A stretch of 14,106 nucleotides of DNA. It comes from Methylomonas sp. Its GTDB lineage: Bacteria; Pseudomonadota; Gammaproteobacteria; Methylococcales; Methylomonadaceae. Numbering within the stretch: the first letter of the stretch is position 1; every line of letters begins with the position of its first letter. The translations under genes and the position numbers were made by a program. The DNA lies in contig JALXCS010000274.1 of the NCBI GenBank assembly GCA_026990815.1, positions 1-14,106 of the forward strand, given 5' to 3'. This document shows, piece by piece, positions 7,488 to 14,106 of the stretch. The notes below the pieces were generated by a model. That model was not told the DNA's origin. It worked only from the letters and a program-made list of their open reading frames with translations, and did not search any database.

Positions 7488-8333
7488 TTAAGGTAAGCCT
7501 ATGCCGGGTACTTCAACATCAACAATTTCAATTCGTCCACTAAGCATCTGTTTAGCCTGTTCAGGATTATCAGTTTCCGAACTTAAAACAAACAATGTTG
7601 TTCTTTTATCGCCACCCAGCATGCAGGCATATGCTTTTCCTATTGGCGTAACGCGATCGATAATTTCACCGCCTTGCCTCACTCTGATAACTTCACCCGT
7701 GTTGGGGCAAGCCACCCAAACCGCATGTTCCTGATCCAGACAAATACCGTCAGGAAAAGCTTCACCCAAATCAGCCCATAATTCATGTTTCCCTAAACTA
7801 CCATCAGGATACACTTTGAAAGCACTTAACCGGGAAGCAAAAGTCTCAGCCACTATCAAATATTTTCCATCTGGTGTGATTGCCATTCCATTAGGAAAAA
7901 CAACATCATCAGCAACAATTTTTACTTTTCCGTCGGATAATACCAAAATAATTTCAGCGCTTGTTACTGGCTCATCCCCATGCAAATCATAGCCAAAATT
8001 CCCTACATAACTGCGTCCTAACCGATCAACCAATAAATCATTGCAATGAAAGGAGGCAAAATTTGACAAATCAGCAAATAATTCCAATTTACCATGATTT
8101 AAAACCAGTAATTGACGACGGCACATTGAAACCACCAGCAATCTGCCATCAGGAAGCCATCCAAGCCCACCTGGCAAGTCCGATAGTTCAGCAACCACAG
8201 AAGATTTACCTTGCAAGTTCACCGTTTTAATCAGTCTTGCATGCTGATCGGTGAACCACAAATTACCTTGATGCCACCGAGGAGCTTCGGGAAACATCAA
8301 TCCATCAAGTAATAATTGGGTAGTAATATTCAT
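7488..8333 (-). CDS. Gluconolactonase (SMP-30/regucalcin family)
   Basis: A 281-residue six-bladed beta-propeller lactonase expected to hydrolyse D-glucono-1,5-lactone to gluconate with a divalent metal. The family metal ligands are visible: Glu16 in LMFPEAPRW, an Asn in FPNGMAITPDGKYLIVAET, and an Asp in FPDGICLD. Blade-like repeats with DG turns run through the protein, as in LGWLPDGRLLVVSM. There is no signal peptide, so it acts in the cytosol, matching the cytosolic dehydrogenase and kinase. Its ATG overlaps the stop codon of the gluconokinase gene (ATGA, 8333-8330), so translation is probably coupled. SMP-30 enzymes take varied lactones; the gluconate assignment rests on the neighbours. 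Confidence 0.85.
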   Translation of the reverse strand: MNITTQLLLDGLMFPEAPRWHQGNLWFTDQHARLIKTVNLQGKSSVVAELSDLPGGLGWLPDGRLLVVSMCRRQLLVLNHGKLELFADLSNFASFHCNDLLVDRLGRSYVGNFGYDLHGDEPVTSAEIILVLSDGKVKIVADDVVFPNGMAITPDGKYLIVAETFASRLSAFKVYPDGSLGKHELWADLGEAFPDGICLDQEHAVWVACPNTGEVIRVRQGGEIIDRVTPIGKAYACMLGGDKRTTLFVLSSETDNPEQAKQMLSGRIEIVDVEVPGIGLP

Positions 8334-8839
8334 TTTTGTTTATTACCAGTAATGCCAAAATTTTTTTGAATAACTGTGGAGATTTTTTTTGGCGATTGTT
8401 TAATATTCACAACCAGAACATTTTCTGGTTCTTCTAATGCTTCGAACTGTGAGGTTATTAAATCGACCGACATAAAATGACCTGCACGGGATTCCAGTCT
8501 TTTTTTAATCAGCGCCCTTGGCCCTTTCAGGTAAACAAATTTAATTGCCTGTGAATCATTTTGCAGTTGCCGTCGATACTGCTGTTTTAAAGCAGAGCAG
8601 GAAAAAACAGCATTTTCATGATTTTCTACCAGTTTCCCGATATGCTGTTTGATATGTGATAACCATATTGAACGATCATCATCATTTAGAGGAGTGCCAA
8701 CACTCATCTTTGCGATATTTTTCAAGCTGTGAAAATCATCGCCATCATAATATTTCCAGCCAAGATCATCGGCAAGTTGTTGACCGACTGTCGTTTTTCC
8801 CGAACCTGAAACGCCCATTATGATTATAATCATTGCCAC
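8330..8839 (-). CDS. gntK: Gluconokinase
   Basis: A 169-residue P-loop kinase that phosphorylates D-gluconate with ATP to 6-phosphogluconate. The Walker A motif GVSGSGKT is at residues 9-16. It is followed by the gluconokinase signatures DGDDFHSLKNIAKMSVGTPLNDDDR, split here as the DGDDFH substrate loop and KMSVGTPLNDDDR; then CSALKQQYR, and RAGHFM with QFEALEEP near the C-terminus. Length is typical of the GntK family. Two ATGs (codons 1 and 3) are possible starts; the first was kept. It is the first gene of a two-gene minus-strand operon, divergent from bioA across 109 bases. The product enters the Entner-Doudoroff or oxidative pentose-phosphate route. Confidence 0.93.
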   Translation of the reverse strand: MAMIIIIMGVSGSGKTTVGQQLADDLGWKYYDGDDFHSLKNIAKMSVGTPLNDDDRSIWLSHIKQHIGKLVENHENAVFSCSALKQQYRRQLQNDSQAIKFVYLKGPRALIKKRLESRAGHFMSVDLITSQFEALEEPENVLVVNIKQSPKKISTVIQKNFGITGNKQK

Positions 8840-8867
8840 ATTGTAATCTTTATTTTTCTGTAATTTG

Positions 8868-8873
8868 ATTATA
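8868..8873 (-). promoter_or_regulatory. Candidate -10 box (TATAAT) for the gluconokinase operon
   Basis: A perfect TATAAT on the minus strand preceded by GG, 28 bases upstream of the gluconokinase ATG. No good -35 is visible. The same octamer GGTATAAT precedes two other transcription units in this window. Confidence 0.4.
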
Positions 8874-8948
8874 CCTGATCAGTTCTTTGCTGGAACAATA
8901 TACAATAGCTGTTCTTCAGAATTTTCCTTTATCGCTACATAAAAGATC

Positions 8949-10235
8949 GTGGATTCAATAAATAAGCTTCTAGATCAAGACAGACAAATAATCTGGCATC
9001 CTTATAGTGCAGTAAACTCTGATTTACCAATATTTCCCGTCAAATCAGCTCAAGGCGTACGAATTAAATTAATGGATGACCGGGAGTTAATTGACGGTAT
9101 GTCTTCTTGGTGGAGTGCTATTCATGGCTATAATCATCCAGTGATGAATCGAGCTTTAAACTACCAACTAGAATCAATGGCCCATGTTATGTTTGGTGGA
9201 CTAACTCACCAACCGGCTGTAGATTTAGCATGTAAACTTGTGGAAATCACGCCAAAATCTTTACAAACTGTATTTTTTTCAGATTCAGGGTCGGTTGCGG
9301 TGGAAGTAGCCATGAAAATGGCTATTCAATATTGGTACAGCAGAAACAAACCCAACAAACAAAAAATGCTAAGCATTCGTCATGGCTATCATGGCGATAC
9401 ATTTGCTGCGATGTCCGTAAGCGACCCAGTCAATGGCATGCATAGCCTGTTTGCTAGCTCTCTGGCACAACAATTCTTTGCTGATGCGCCCGATTGTAAA
9501 TTTCATCAAGATTGTACCGACCACGATCTCCGGTCTTTTCTAGAGCAACTTGAAAAATATCACCATCAAATTGCAGCTGTTATTCTGGAACCTATTGTGC
9601 AGGGCGCGGGTGGTATGCGATTTTATTCTCCAACATTTTTGAAACGTGTTAGAGAGTTATGTAATCAATTTAATGTTTTACTAATTCTGGACGAAATTGC
9701 TACTGGATTTGGCCGGACCGGAAAATTGTTTGCATGTGAACATGCAAAAATTGAACCTGACATCATGTGTCTTGGAAAAGCTTTGACAGCTGGTTACATG
9801 ACTTTAGCAGCAACAATGACAACGACTGAAATAGCCAGCTCAATCAGTAATCATGAACCCGGTATTTTTATGCATGGACCAACCTTTATGGCAAATCCAC
9901 TTGCCTGTACAATGGGACTTGCAAGCATAGATATTCTGCTTAATTCATCCTGGCAAAACAAAATTCAGCAGATTGAAAATATCTTGAAAATTCGACTTAA
10001 AGCTTGCCTGGATTTCCCTCAGGTCAAAGATGTCCGTGTTATAGGAGCGATTGGAGTTGTTGAATTACATCACCCGGTCAATTTAAAAACTATCCAGCCG
10101 CAATTTGTCAAAGAAGGAGTTTGGCTACGCCCTTTTAATAAACTGATCTATATAATGCCGCCTTATATCATCAACAAAGATGAACTTTGTTATCTAATAA
10201 ATGCAATAATTAAAATTATTTCACGGATGAAATGA
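8949..10235 (+). CDS. bioA: Adenosylmethionine-8-amino-7-oxononanoate aminotransferase
   Basis: A 428-residue PLP enzyme that moves an amino group from S-adenosylmethionine to 7-keto-8-aminopelargonate, giving 7,8-diaminopelargonate in biotin synthesis. The family-specific start is present: IIWHPYSAVNSDLP and DGMSSWWSAIHGYNHP. The PLP-binding core has LILDEIATGFGRTG with Asp248 and the Schiff-base lysine Lys277 in CLGKALTAGYMTLAATM, matching the E. coli enzyme in position; MHGPTFMANPLAC follows. Length is normal. Translation begins at GTG, with a weak AAAAGA just before it; this start aligns well with other BioA proteins. No other bio gene is beside it, so the pathway is split, and I saw no clear BirA operator in the upstream gap. 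Confidence 0.95.
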   Translation: MDSINKLLDQDRQIIWHPYSAVNSDLPIFPVKSAQGVRIKLMDDRELIDGMSSWWSAIHGYNHPVMNRALNYQLESMAHVMFGGLTHQPAVDLACKLVEITPKSLQTVFFSDSGSVAVEVAMKMAIQYWYSRNKPNKQKMLSIRHGYHGDTFAAMSVSDPVNGMHSLFASSLAQQFFADAPDCKFHQDCTDHDLRSFLEQLEKYHHQIAAVILEPIVQGAGGMRFYSPTFLKRVRELCNQFNVLLILDEIATGFGRTGKLFACEHAKIEPDIMCLGKALTAGYMTLAATMTTTEIASSISNHEPGIFMHGPTFMANPLACTMGLASIDILLNSSWQNKIQQIENILKIRLKACLDFPQVKDVRVIGAIGVVELHHPVNLKTIQPQFVKEGVWLRPFNKLIYIMPPYIINKDELCYLINAIIKIISRMK

Positions 10236-10400
10236 TTTTGAGAAAGCAACAAAAAGAAGTGTTTTCCTTTTAAAGATGAAATCCAGAAAACAGTTAGGTT
10301 AAGAGGGTCGATACAAGCCAGTGGAAATCCAAGCACTACAGAGTTACCGTTAGCATACTAAAAAAACCTATGTATATGATAAAAACTTGTGCAATGGAGG
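10236..10400. other. Spacer after bioA, no recognisable gene
   Basis: No convincing terminator follows the bioA stop; the nearest inverted repeat is GTTTTC (10261-10266) with GAAAAC (10286-10291). Short open stretches occur on both strands around 10275-10370 but none has a start, a ribosome site or recognisable homology. Confidence 0.4.
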
Positions 10401-10489
10401 TAATTGATTGAAATAAAAAGACCTTCTATCGCAAGGATGCGATTGAGAGCTACACGGATGTATCTATGCGTATCTTTTTTTCAATCACT
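10401..10489. repeat. Hairpin-rich repeat element with GGA loops and flanking inverted repeat
   Basis: An imperfect inverted repeat (TGATTGAAATAAAAAGA 10405-10421, TCTTTTTTTCAATCA 10473-10487) encloses two small hairpins with similar loops: ATCGCA-AGGA-TGCGAT (10428-10443) and TACA-CGGA-TGTA (10451-10462), followed by TCTATGCGTATC. A series of short stems with GGA loops ending in 'GGATGTAT' resembles intergenic repeat elements I associate with Gammaproteobacteria; that resemblance is from memory. The outer repeat with its T-run could also end transcription. Confidence 0.55.
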
Positions 10490-10574
10490 TGCCTTTTTAA
10501 CATCCAAGGTGGTTAATTTTTTGAACGTTCCTAAGCGCAACCATTCTTGAATTTTTATGCCTAATTGATTGAAA
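10401..10574 (+). repeat. 13-base direct repeat TAATTGATTGAAA
   Basis: Exact copies at 10401-10413 and 10562-10574, 161 bases apart, with a third partial inverted copy at 10479-10487. They could bound an inserted or excised segment. Confidence 0.45.
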
Positions 10575-10657
10575 ATTTCTTTTATTCCCGCTGTAGAATG
10601 ATTACAATAGAGATGTAGGCGAATACTTACCTGAAGTTTTAGAGCAATATCCTGCAT
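10481..10657 (-). other. Small ORF or gene remnant of unknown function
   Basis: A 58-codon frame from ATG 10657 to TGA 10483-10481. The second half, HSTAGIKEIFNQLGIKIQEWL then RLGTFKKLTTLDVKKASD, looks like the end of a real protein with amphipathic helices. There is an in-frame stop two codons before the ATG and no usable ribosome site, and the last codons fall into the right arm of the repeat element. I do not recognise it. It may be a decayed 3' end. Confidence 0.25.
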
Positions 10658-10704
10658 TCCTTATACAACAAGCTATTGGCAAATACGTAGAAAGTAGCAA
10701 TAAA
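10597..10704 (+). other. Open stretch in frame with, and upstream of, the AAA ATPase gene
   Basis: After an in-frame TAG (10594-10596), 36 sense codons run straight into the ATG at 10705 and include EYLPEVLEQYPAFLIQQAIGK, shown here only to 20 or so residues. No ATG, GTG or TTG occurs in it. It could be a fossil of a longer gene or chance; the ATPase family start (MY.QYY.F...PF) fits 10705. Confidence 0.2.
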
Positions 10705-12888
10705 ATGTATAAACAATATTATCGTTTCAAAACGCTACCGTTTAAACAGAGTCATGATCTGGGAGATATTTTTTTAAGTCAGAATTATGAAATTCCATTA
10801 GCTGTATTGGTTAGTGGCCTTGATAAAGGGGTTGTACTCCATTTACTAATTGGCGAGGATGGCGTTGGGAAAACATTCTTCATACACTACGTCTATAAGC
10901 ATATTCAGCATGGATGTACTGTTGGAATCATTAATAAGGAAGTTGAATCAGCTTCGATGCTATTAAAACTGACCTTATCTGGATTTGGGATAAAAACCAA
11001 AACATCGAACAATTCCCTACTCTTGTTGCAACTTAAAGAAGTTCTGGAATCACAACTAATTGAAAACCACGGCCAGCCTTCGCTATTAATCATTGATGAT
11101 GCGGATAAAATATCCCCTGATGTGTTATCCAGTATTGACCAATTATTAAACCTGAACAGAAAGGATACTTTGTTACTCCAAATTATTTTGGTGGGTAATA
11201 ACAGCTTGCAACAAAAAATAAATACTGCAGAGATGCAAGCGATTCCGGAAATCAAAAAAACCCTTTGGCACCGAATTGCCCCCCTCACAGAGCAAGAAAC
11301 AATAAATTATATTCACCATCAGTTAGAAAAATCAGGGAGACCCAATAATTATCTGTTTGATGAGCAAGCATGCAAGGAAATCTATCAACAAAGCAAAGGT
11401 AATATAAAAAAAATCAACTTCATCTGCAACAAGGCTCTGCTACTAGGCATAAAACTGCAACTAAAACAGATCAGTTGTACACAAATTTCAGAAATAACAA
11501 AATCTAGATCTTTAACAACTCATACCCCGTCAGAATTCTCTCAAAAAGAAAAAATATATTCTATTAACCCTGTAAAAGATGGAATCGTTTTGGCCGGGGT
11601 AGCACTTATGATTTATGTCGTATCAGCTCCCTTTATTTCCCCAAAAAAAATACCGGAGTTTGATAAAACCAAACAGATGATTGAAGCCCATAGAAAATCC
11701 AATAAGGAAATTCTCACCGCCGCATTTTCCAGCTTTTCAAATATGGATGAAAGCAACCCTGGTTTTTCTAATGAAGAAAAACCATTAGACCAAAATCCGG
11801 GTCAATTTGAACAGATTATTATTGATACTCCAGACCCAAAACAAAATGGTAGTACAGAACCTCCAAAAAATGAACTAATAATTCCTGAAATAGAAACCTT
11901 GTTAGCTAAGGCGAAACAACAGATTATACAATCAAGATTACTAACCCCTGAAAATGACAATGCCTACCAAACTTTTCAAAAAATCTTATCCAGCAAACCA
12001 GATGAAAAACGCGCACTAGCTGGACTCCACATAATTGCTGATCGATACCTGGAGTTATCTGAAAAATACTTTGCCCAAGGCAACTTGACCCAAAGCAAAC
12101 GATTAATCACGCGAGGTTTAAGTGTTGAACCCAAGCATACAAGACTTGTCCTTTTGAATAAAAAAATAGACGCAAAAAGAGACCAAAAACAACAATTAAT
12201 AGCTAGCTTGTTGGAACAGGGCCAACAACAAATGGCTGCCTCAAAATTGATTCCTCCGAGTCCCAACAATGCCTATCAGTTTTTTCTAGATGTTCTTGCA
12301 CTTGACAATACAAATAAGCAAGCGAAGAAAAATATAAGTACCATTCAAACGATTTTATTATCAAAGCTGAGCAAGACAACAAGCTCACAACAATATGCTA
12401 AAGTCCACCAATTAGCCAGAGATATACTGTCAACAACTTTGGCCCAACATTATCTGTCAGATGCTTTTACAGCTGCCTCTCAAACTGATAAGTTTTTCAA
12501 TAACAGAATTTCTAAGCTTCTAGCACGAGCTACAGAACAAATTAAATCCCGACAACTTATCCTGCCTACTAGAAATAATGCAGTTGAAAGCCTTCATAAT
12601 ATCCTTATGATTGACGAAAATCACAACCTTGCAATGAGGAAACTTAACTATATAATTGAAGCCGAAAAAAATCGTGTCGAAAAAGACCTTTCTGATGGTA
12701 AAATCAAGCAAGCGCTTTCAGAAATTAATACCTTGGTCAGTGTTTTTCCTGATGAACTGACATTATTACAATTACAAAATAAAATCTCATTTAAGGTAAA
12801 CGAGCAAAATTTGAAAATTGCTACGTCTAATAATTCAAAAAAACAAATTAAAGTCAAAAAACAACTACGCCCTTTCGGAAACTTCTGA
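10705..12888 (+). CDS. ExeA/MshM-type AAA ATPase with one membrane span and three ~102-residue TPR-like repeats
   Basis: A 727-residue protein. The N-terminus MYKQYYRFKTLPF is typical of the ExeA/GspA/MshM group. The ATPase domain spans about 30-265, with Walker A GEDGVGKT (50-57) and Walker B LLIIDDAD (Asp131-Asp132). A single hydrophobic span at 293-312 puts the rest in the periplasm. From about 398 there are three repeats beginning at 398, 501 and 603, each with 'LL..A..Q(I/M)..S(R/K)L', 'P...NNAY..F..IL', and 'A...L..I', then a TPR-like helical pair. The end is basic (KKQIKVKKQLRPF). ExeA-type ATPases move or assemble secretin and pilus machinery through the cell wall, but no peptidoglycan-binding domain is obvious here; the repeats may take its place. 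The barrel gene follows 12 bases later. This stretch looks more AT-rich than the metabolic genes. Confidence 0.82.
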   Translation: MYKQYYRFKTLPFKQSHDLGDIFLSQNYEIPLAVLVSGLDKGVVLHLLIGEDGVGKTFFIHYVYKHIQHGCTVGIINKEVESASMLLKLTLSGFGIKTKTSNNSLLLLQLKEVLESQLIENHGQPSLLIIDDADKISPDVLSSIDQLLNLNRKDTLLLQIILVGNNSLQQKINTAEMQAIPEIKKTLWHRIAPLTEQETINYIHHQLEKSGRPNNYLFDEQACKEIYQQSKGNIKKINFICNKALLLGIKLQLKQISCTQISEITKSRSLTTHTPSEFSQKEKIYSINPVKDGIVLAGVALMIYVVSAPFISPKKIPEFDKTKQMIEAHRKSNKEILTAAFSSFSNMDESNPGFSNEEKPLDQNPGQFEQIIIDTPDPKQNGSTEPPKNELIIPEIETLLAKAKQQIIQSRLLTPENDNAYQTFQKILSSKPDEKRALAGLHIIADRYLELSEKYFAQGNLTQSKRLITRGLSVEPKHTRLVLLNKKIDAKRDQKQQLIASLLEQGQQQMAASKLIPPSPNNAYQFFLDVLALDNTNKQAKKNISTIQTILLSKLSKTTSSQQYAKVHQLARDILSTTLAQHYLSDAFTAASQTDKFFNNRISKLLARATEQIKSRQLILPTRNNAVESLHNILMIDENHNLAMRKLNYIIEAEKNRVEKDLSDGKIKQALSEINTLVSVFPDELTLLQLQNKISFKVNEQNLKIATSNNSKKQIKVKKQLRPFGNF

Positions 12889-12900
12889 TTTCCTAACAAT

Positions 12901-13851
12901 ATGAAAAAAAAAGTAATATTTATAATTTTAATGTGGATATTTTTTGCTCCACAGGCATTTGCAACTGAATTTAGCCTAAGGCCACGCTTTAATACCGGCT
13001 TTCAGTTTTATGAGTACAGCCAAAACGCTTTTAGTTTCTCAAGCAGTAGGTCATCGAATAGCACCTCAGAGATTAATTTCAGTGATTTTGTTCCTTTTGT
13101 CAGTGGTGGACTGACTTTTTTCGTAGATCGTTTTTTTGTTGATGCGTTTGTTCAATATTCCTTCGAAGGACAAGACAGCTCACGCATAATAAACAACAAT
13201 AGAATTCCTGCTATTAACGGGATTCCCGCTTCAAGTATTAAATCAACTGTAAATGTTAATCCCACTTTTGATCGTCTCGAATATTCTTTTTCTGTGGGAT
13301 ATGCCGTCACTGATCAATTTGTCGTTTATGCTGGATACAAAAACGCTAACACCCAACTTCATACCGCCCTAACAAAAAGCAGAATATCTTCTGTAACAGA
13401 AACCGGCGTACCAAATCCTTTACTAAACGGGACGTTATCCGGAAACCTGGATCTCAATTATGAATACGACGGCGCATTCATTGGAGGTACCTACAGCTTC
13501 AATTTTGATCAGGGGTTTTTAAAAGGCGCACTCACGACAAATATTGCTATTGCCTTCATGAATGGAACAGTGGATGTTGAATATAACGATATCCTCATTA
13601 AAAATGAAGCTGGTTTTACTTTTAACGTCGATAAAAGCCTGATTGACACCATTTATAACCTACCAAGATTAGAGGGTGATACAGTCGGAGTTTCAGCCGG
13701 AGTAAGCTGGAATGGCCTAACAGTAATTGATGGCCTGACCTATTTAGTCGGCATTAATGGCTATCATTATGCATTCGATGGATCAAAAAACTCACCCGAT
13801 TTTTCTGAAACTGTTGTCCGTGTGGATTTTGGTATTGCTTATACCTTTTAA
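12901..13851 (+). CDS. Outer-membrane beta-barrel protein of unknown function
   Basis: A 316-residue protein with a clear signal peptide: three lysines, a hydrophobic core, and a cleavage site after AFA (residue 21). The mature 295 residues alternate polar and hydrophobic/aromatic positions, as in SGGLTFFVDRFFVDAFVQYSF shown in part, FVVYAGYKN and GVSAGVSW, with polar Ser/Asn-rich loops between them (SFSSSRSSNSTS near residues 48-60). It ends ETVVRVDFGIAYTF with a terminal Phe, the usual signal for BAM insertion. I do not recognise a specific family. It starts 12 bases after the ATPase gene with no good Shine-Dalgarno, so the two are likely co-transcribed and perhaps translated by re-initiation. 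It may be the outer-membrane partner of the ATPase, which is inference from position. Confidence 0.78.
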   Translation: MKKKVIFIILMWIFFAPQAFATEFSLRPRFNTGFQFYEYSQNAFSFSSSRSSNSTSEINFSDFVPFVSGGLTFFVDRFFVDAFVQYSFEGQDSSRIINNNRIPAINGIPASSIKSTVNVNPTFDRLEYSFSVGYAVTDQFVVYAGYKNANTQLHTALTKSRISSVTETGVPNPLLNGTLSGNLDLNYEYDGAFIGGTYSFNFDQGFLKGALTTNIAIAFMNGTVDVEYNDILIKNEAGFTFNVDKSLIDTIYNLPRLEGDTVGVSAGVSWNGLTVIDGLTYLVGINGYHYAFDGSKNSPDFSETVVRVDFGIAYTF

Positions 13852-13967
13852 GAGAGTTATTTTATTTTTTCTGGGTATTGATCTGATCCCTAAGTTTCTT
13901 TTTGAATTTCTCTTCATACATCCTCCCTTGTCCTTCAGTAGAGTGAATATAAGAAAACCTATTGTGG

Positions 13968-14106
13968 TTAGAATAATTTGTAACGAGTGGGGTCAGATAT
14001 TCCGGCCTCCTCAAACCCTCTAGCACGCAAGCGACAAGCGTCACATTTTCCGCATGCCATGCCTTTTTCATCAGCGCTATAACATGAAACAGTCTGGGCA
14101 TAATTC
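13968..14106 (-). CDS. queC: 7-cyano-7-deazaguanine synthase, C-terminal end only
   Basis: The last 45 codons of a minus-strand gene that enters from the right edge and stops at TAA 13970-13968. They encode SCYSADEKGMACGKCDACR and then LRARGFEEAGISDP, the four-cysteine zinc site and tail that identify QueC. QueC turns 7-carboxy-7-deazaguanine into preQ0 with ATP and ammonia, on the way to queuosine in tRNA. Only the C-terminus is visible, so nothing can be said about the start or promoter. It is convergent with the barrel gene across 116 bases. Confidence 0.93.
   Translation of the reverse strand, partial: NYAQTVSCYSADEKGMACGKCDACRLRARGFEEAGISDPTRYKLF

Noticed and set aside
7961..8230. 89-codon plus-strand ORF opposite the gluconolactonase gene
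   Set aside because: Antisense to conserved beta-propeller sequence and without recognisable features.
8840..8948. BirA-type operator upstream of bioA
   Set aside because: A TTGTAA occurs at 8851 but no matching inverted half-site at the expected distance was found.
10401..10489. CRISPR array or integron attC site
   Set aside because: There are no evenly spaced identical repeats and no cas or integrase gene; the short stems and GGA loops fit an intergenic repeat better.
10905..11288. 127-codon minus-strand ORF inside the ATPase gene
   Set aside because: It lies wholly antisense to the conserved Walker A-B region and shows no motif or ribosome site.
13862..14101. 79-codon minus-strand ORF
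   Set aside because: Its right part is out of frame with the unmistakable queC C-terminus on the same strand, so it is a shadow. The tail (EEKFKKKLRDQINTQKK) looks protein-like and follows a GGGAGG, but its spacing to an ATG is poor and nothing else supports a gene.

Overview
The window reads as chromosomal DNA of an AT-rich Gammaproteobacterium. A sterol-free, Gram-negative, aerobic lifestyle fits a DUF2288 protein, an ExeA/MshM-type ATPase, an outer-membrane barrel and queC. A Methylococcales methanotroph would suit the gene mix, but that placement is a guess from the families, not something the sequence proves. No tRNA, rRNA, CRISPR array, integrase or intact insertion sequence is visible.

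Layout, left to right. (1) 1-383, minus: 5' part of a secreted protein with a carboxypeptidase-regulatory-like fold. Its promoter region (438-505) holds two overlapping, mutually exclusive hairpins. (2) 534-2267, minus: a 577-residue alpha-D-phosphohexomutase. (3) 2419-7358, plus: acyl-CoA dehydrogenase, a DUF2288 gene with no ordinary start codon, glucose 1-dehydrogenase and a GH63/MGH1-like glucosidase. (4) 7488-8839, minus: gluconolactonase and gluconokinase, overlapping by 4 bases and convergent with group 3. (5) 8949-10235, plus: bioA. (6) 10236-10704: about 470 bases without a convincing gene, carrying repeats, GGA-loop hairpins and gene-like remnants. (7) 10705-13851, plus: an inner-membrane AAA ATPase with three ~102-residue repeats, then a signal-peptide outer-membrane barrel. 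(8) 13968-14106, minus: 3' end of queC.

How the genes work together. Groups 3 and 4 supply a complete route: glucosidase frees glucose, glucose 1-dehydrogenase makes gluconolactone, gluconolactonase makes gluconate, and gluconokinase makes 6-phosphogluconate. This feeds the Entner-Doudoroff or pentose-phosphate pathway without hexokinase or glucose-6-phosphate dehydrogenase. The neighbouring phosphohexomutase would interconvert hexose 1- and 6-phosphates. The ATPase and barrel pair in group 7 looks like an envelope-spanning system of unknown purpose and is the best candidate for something undescribed.
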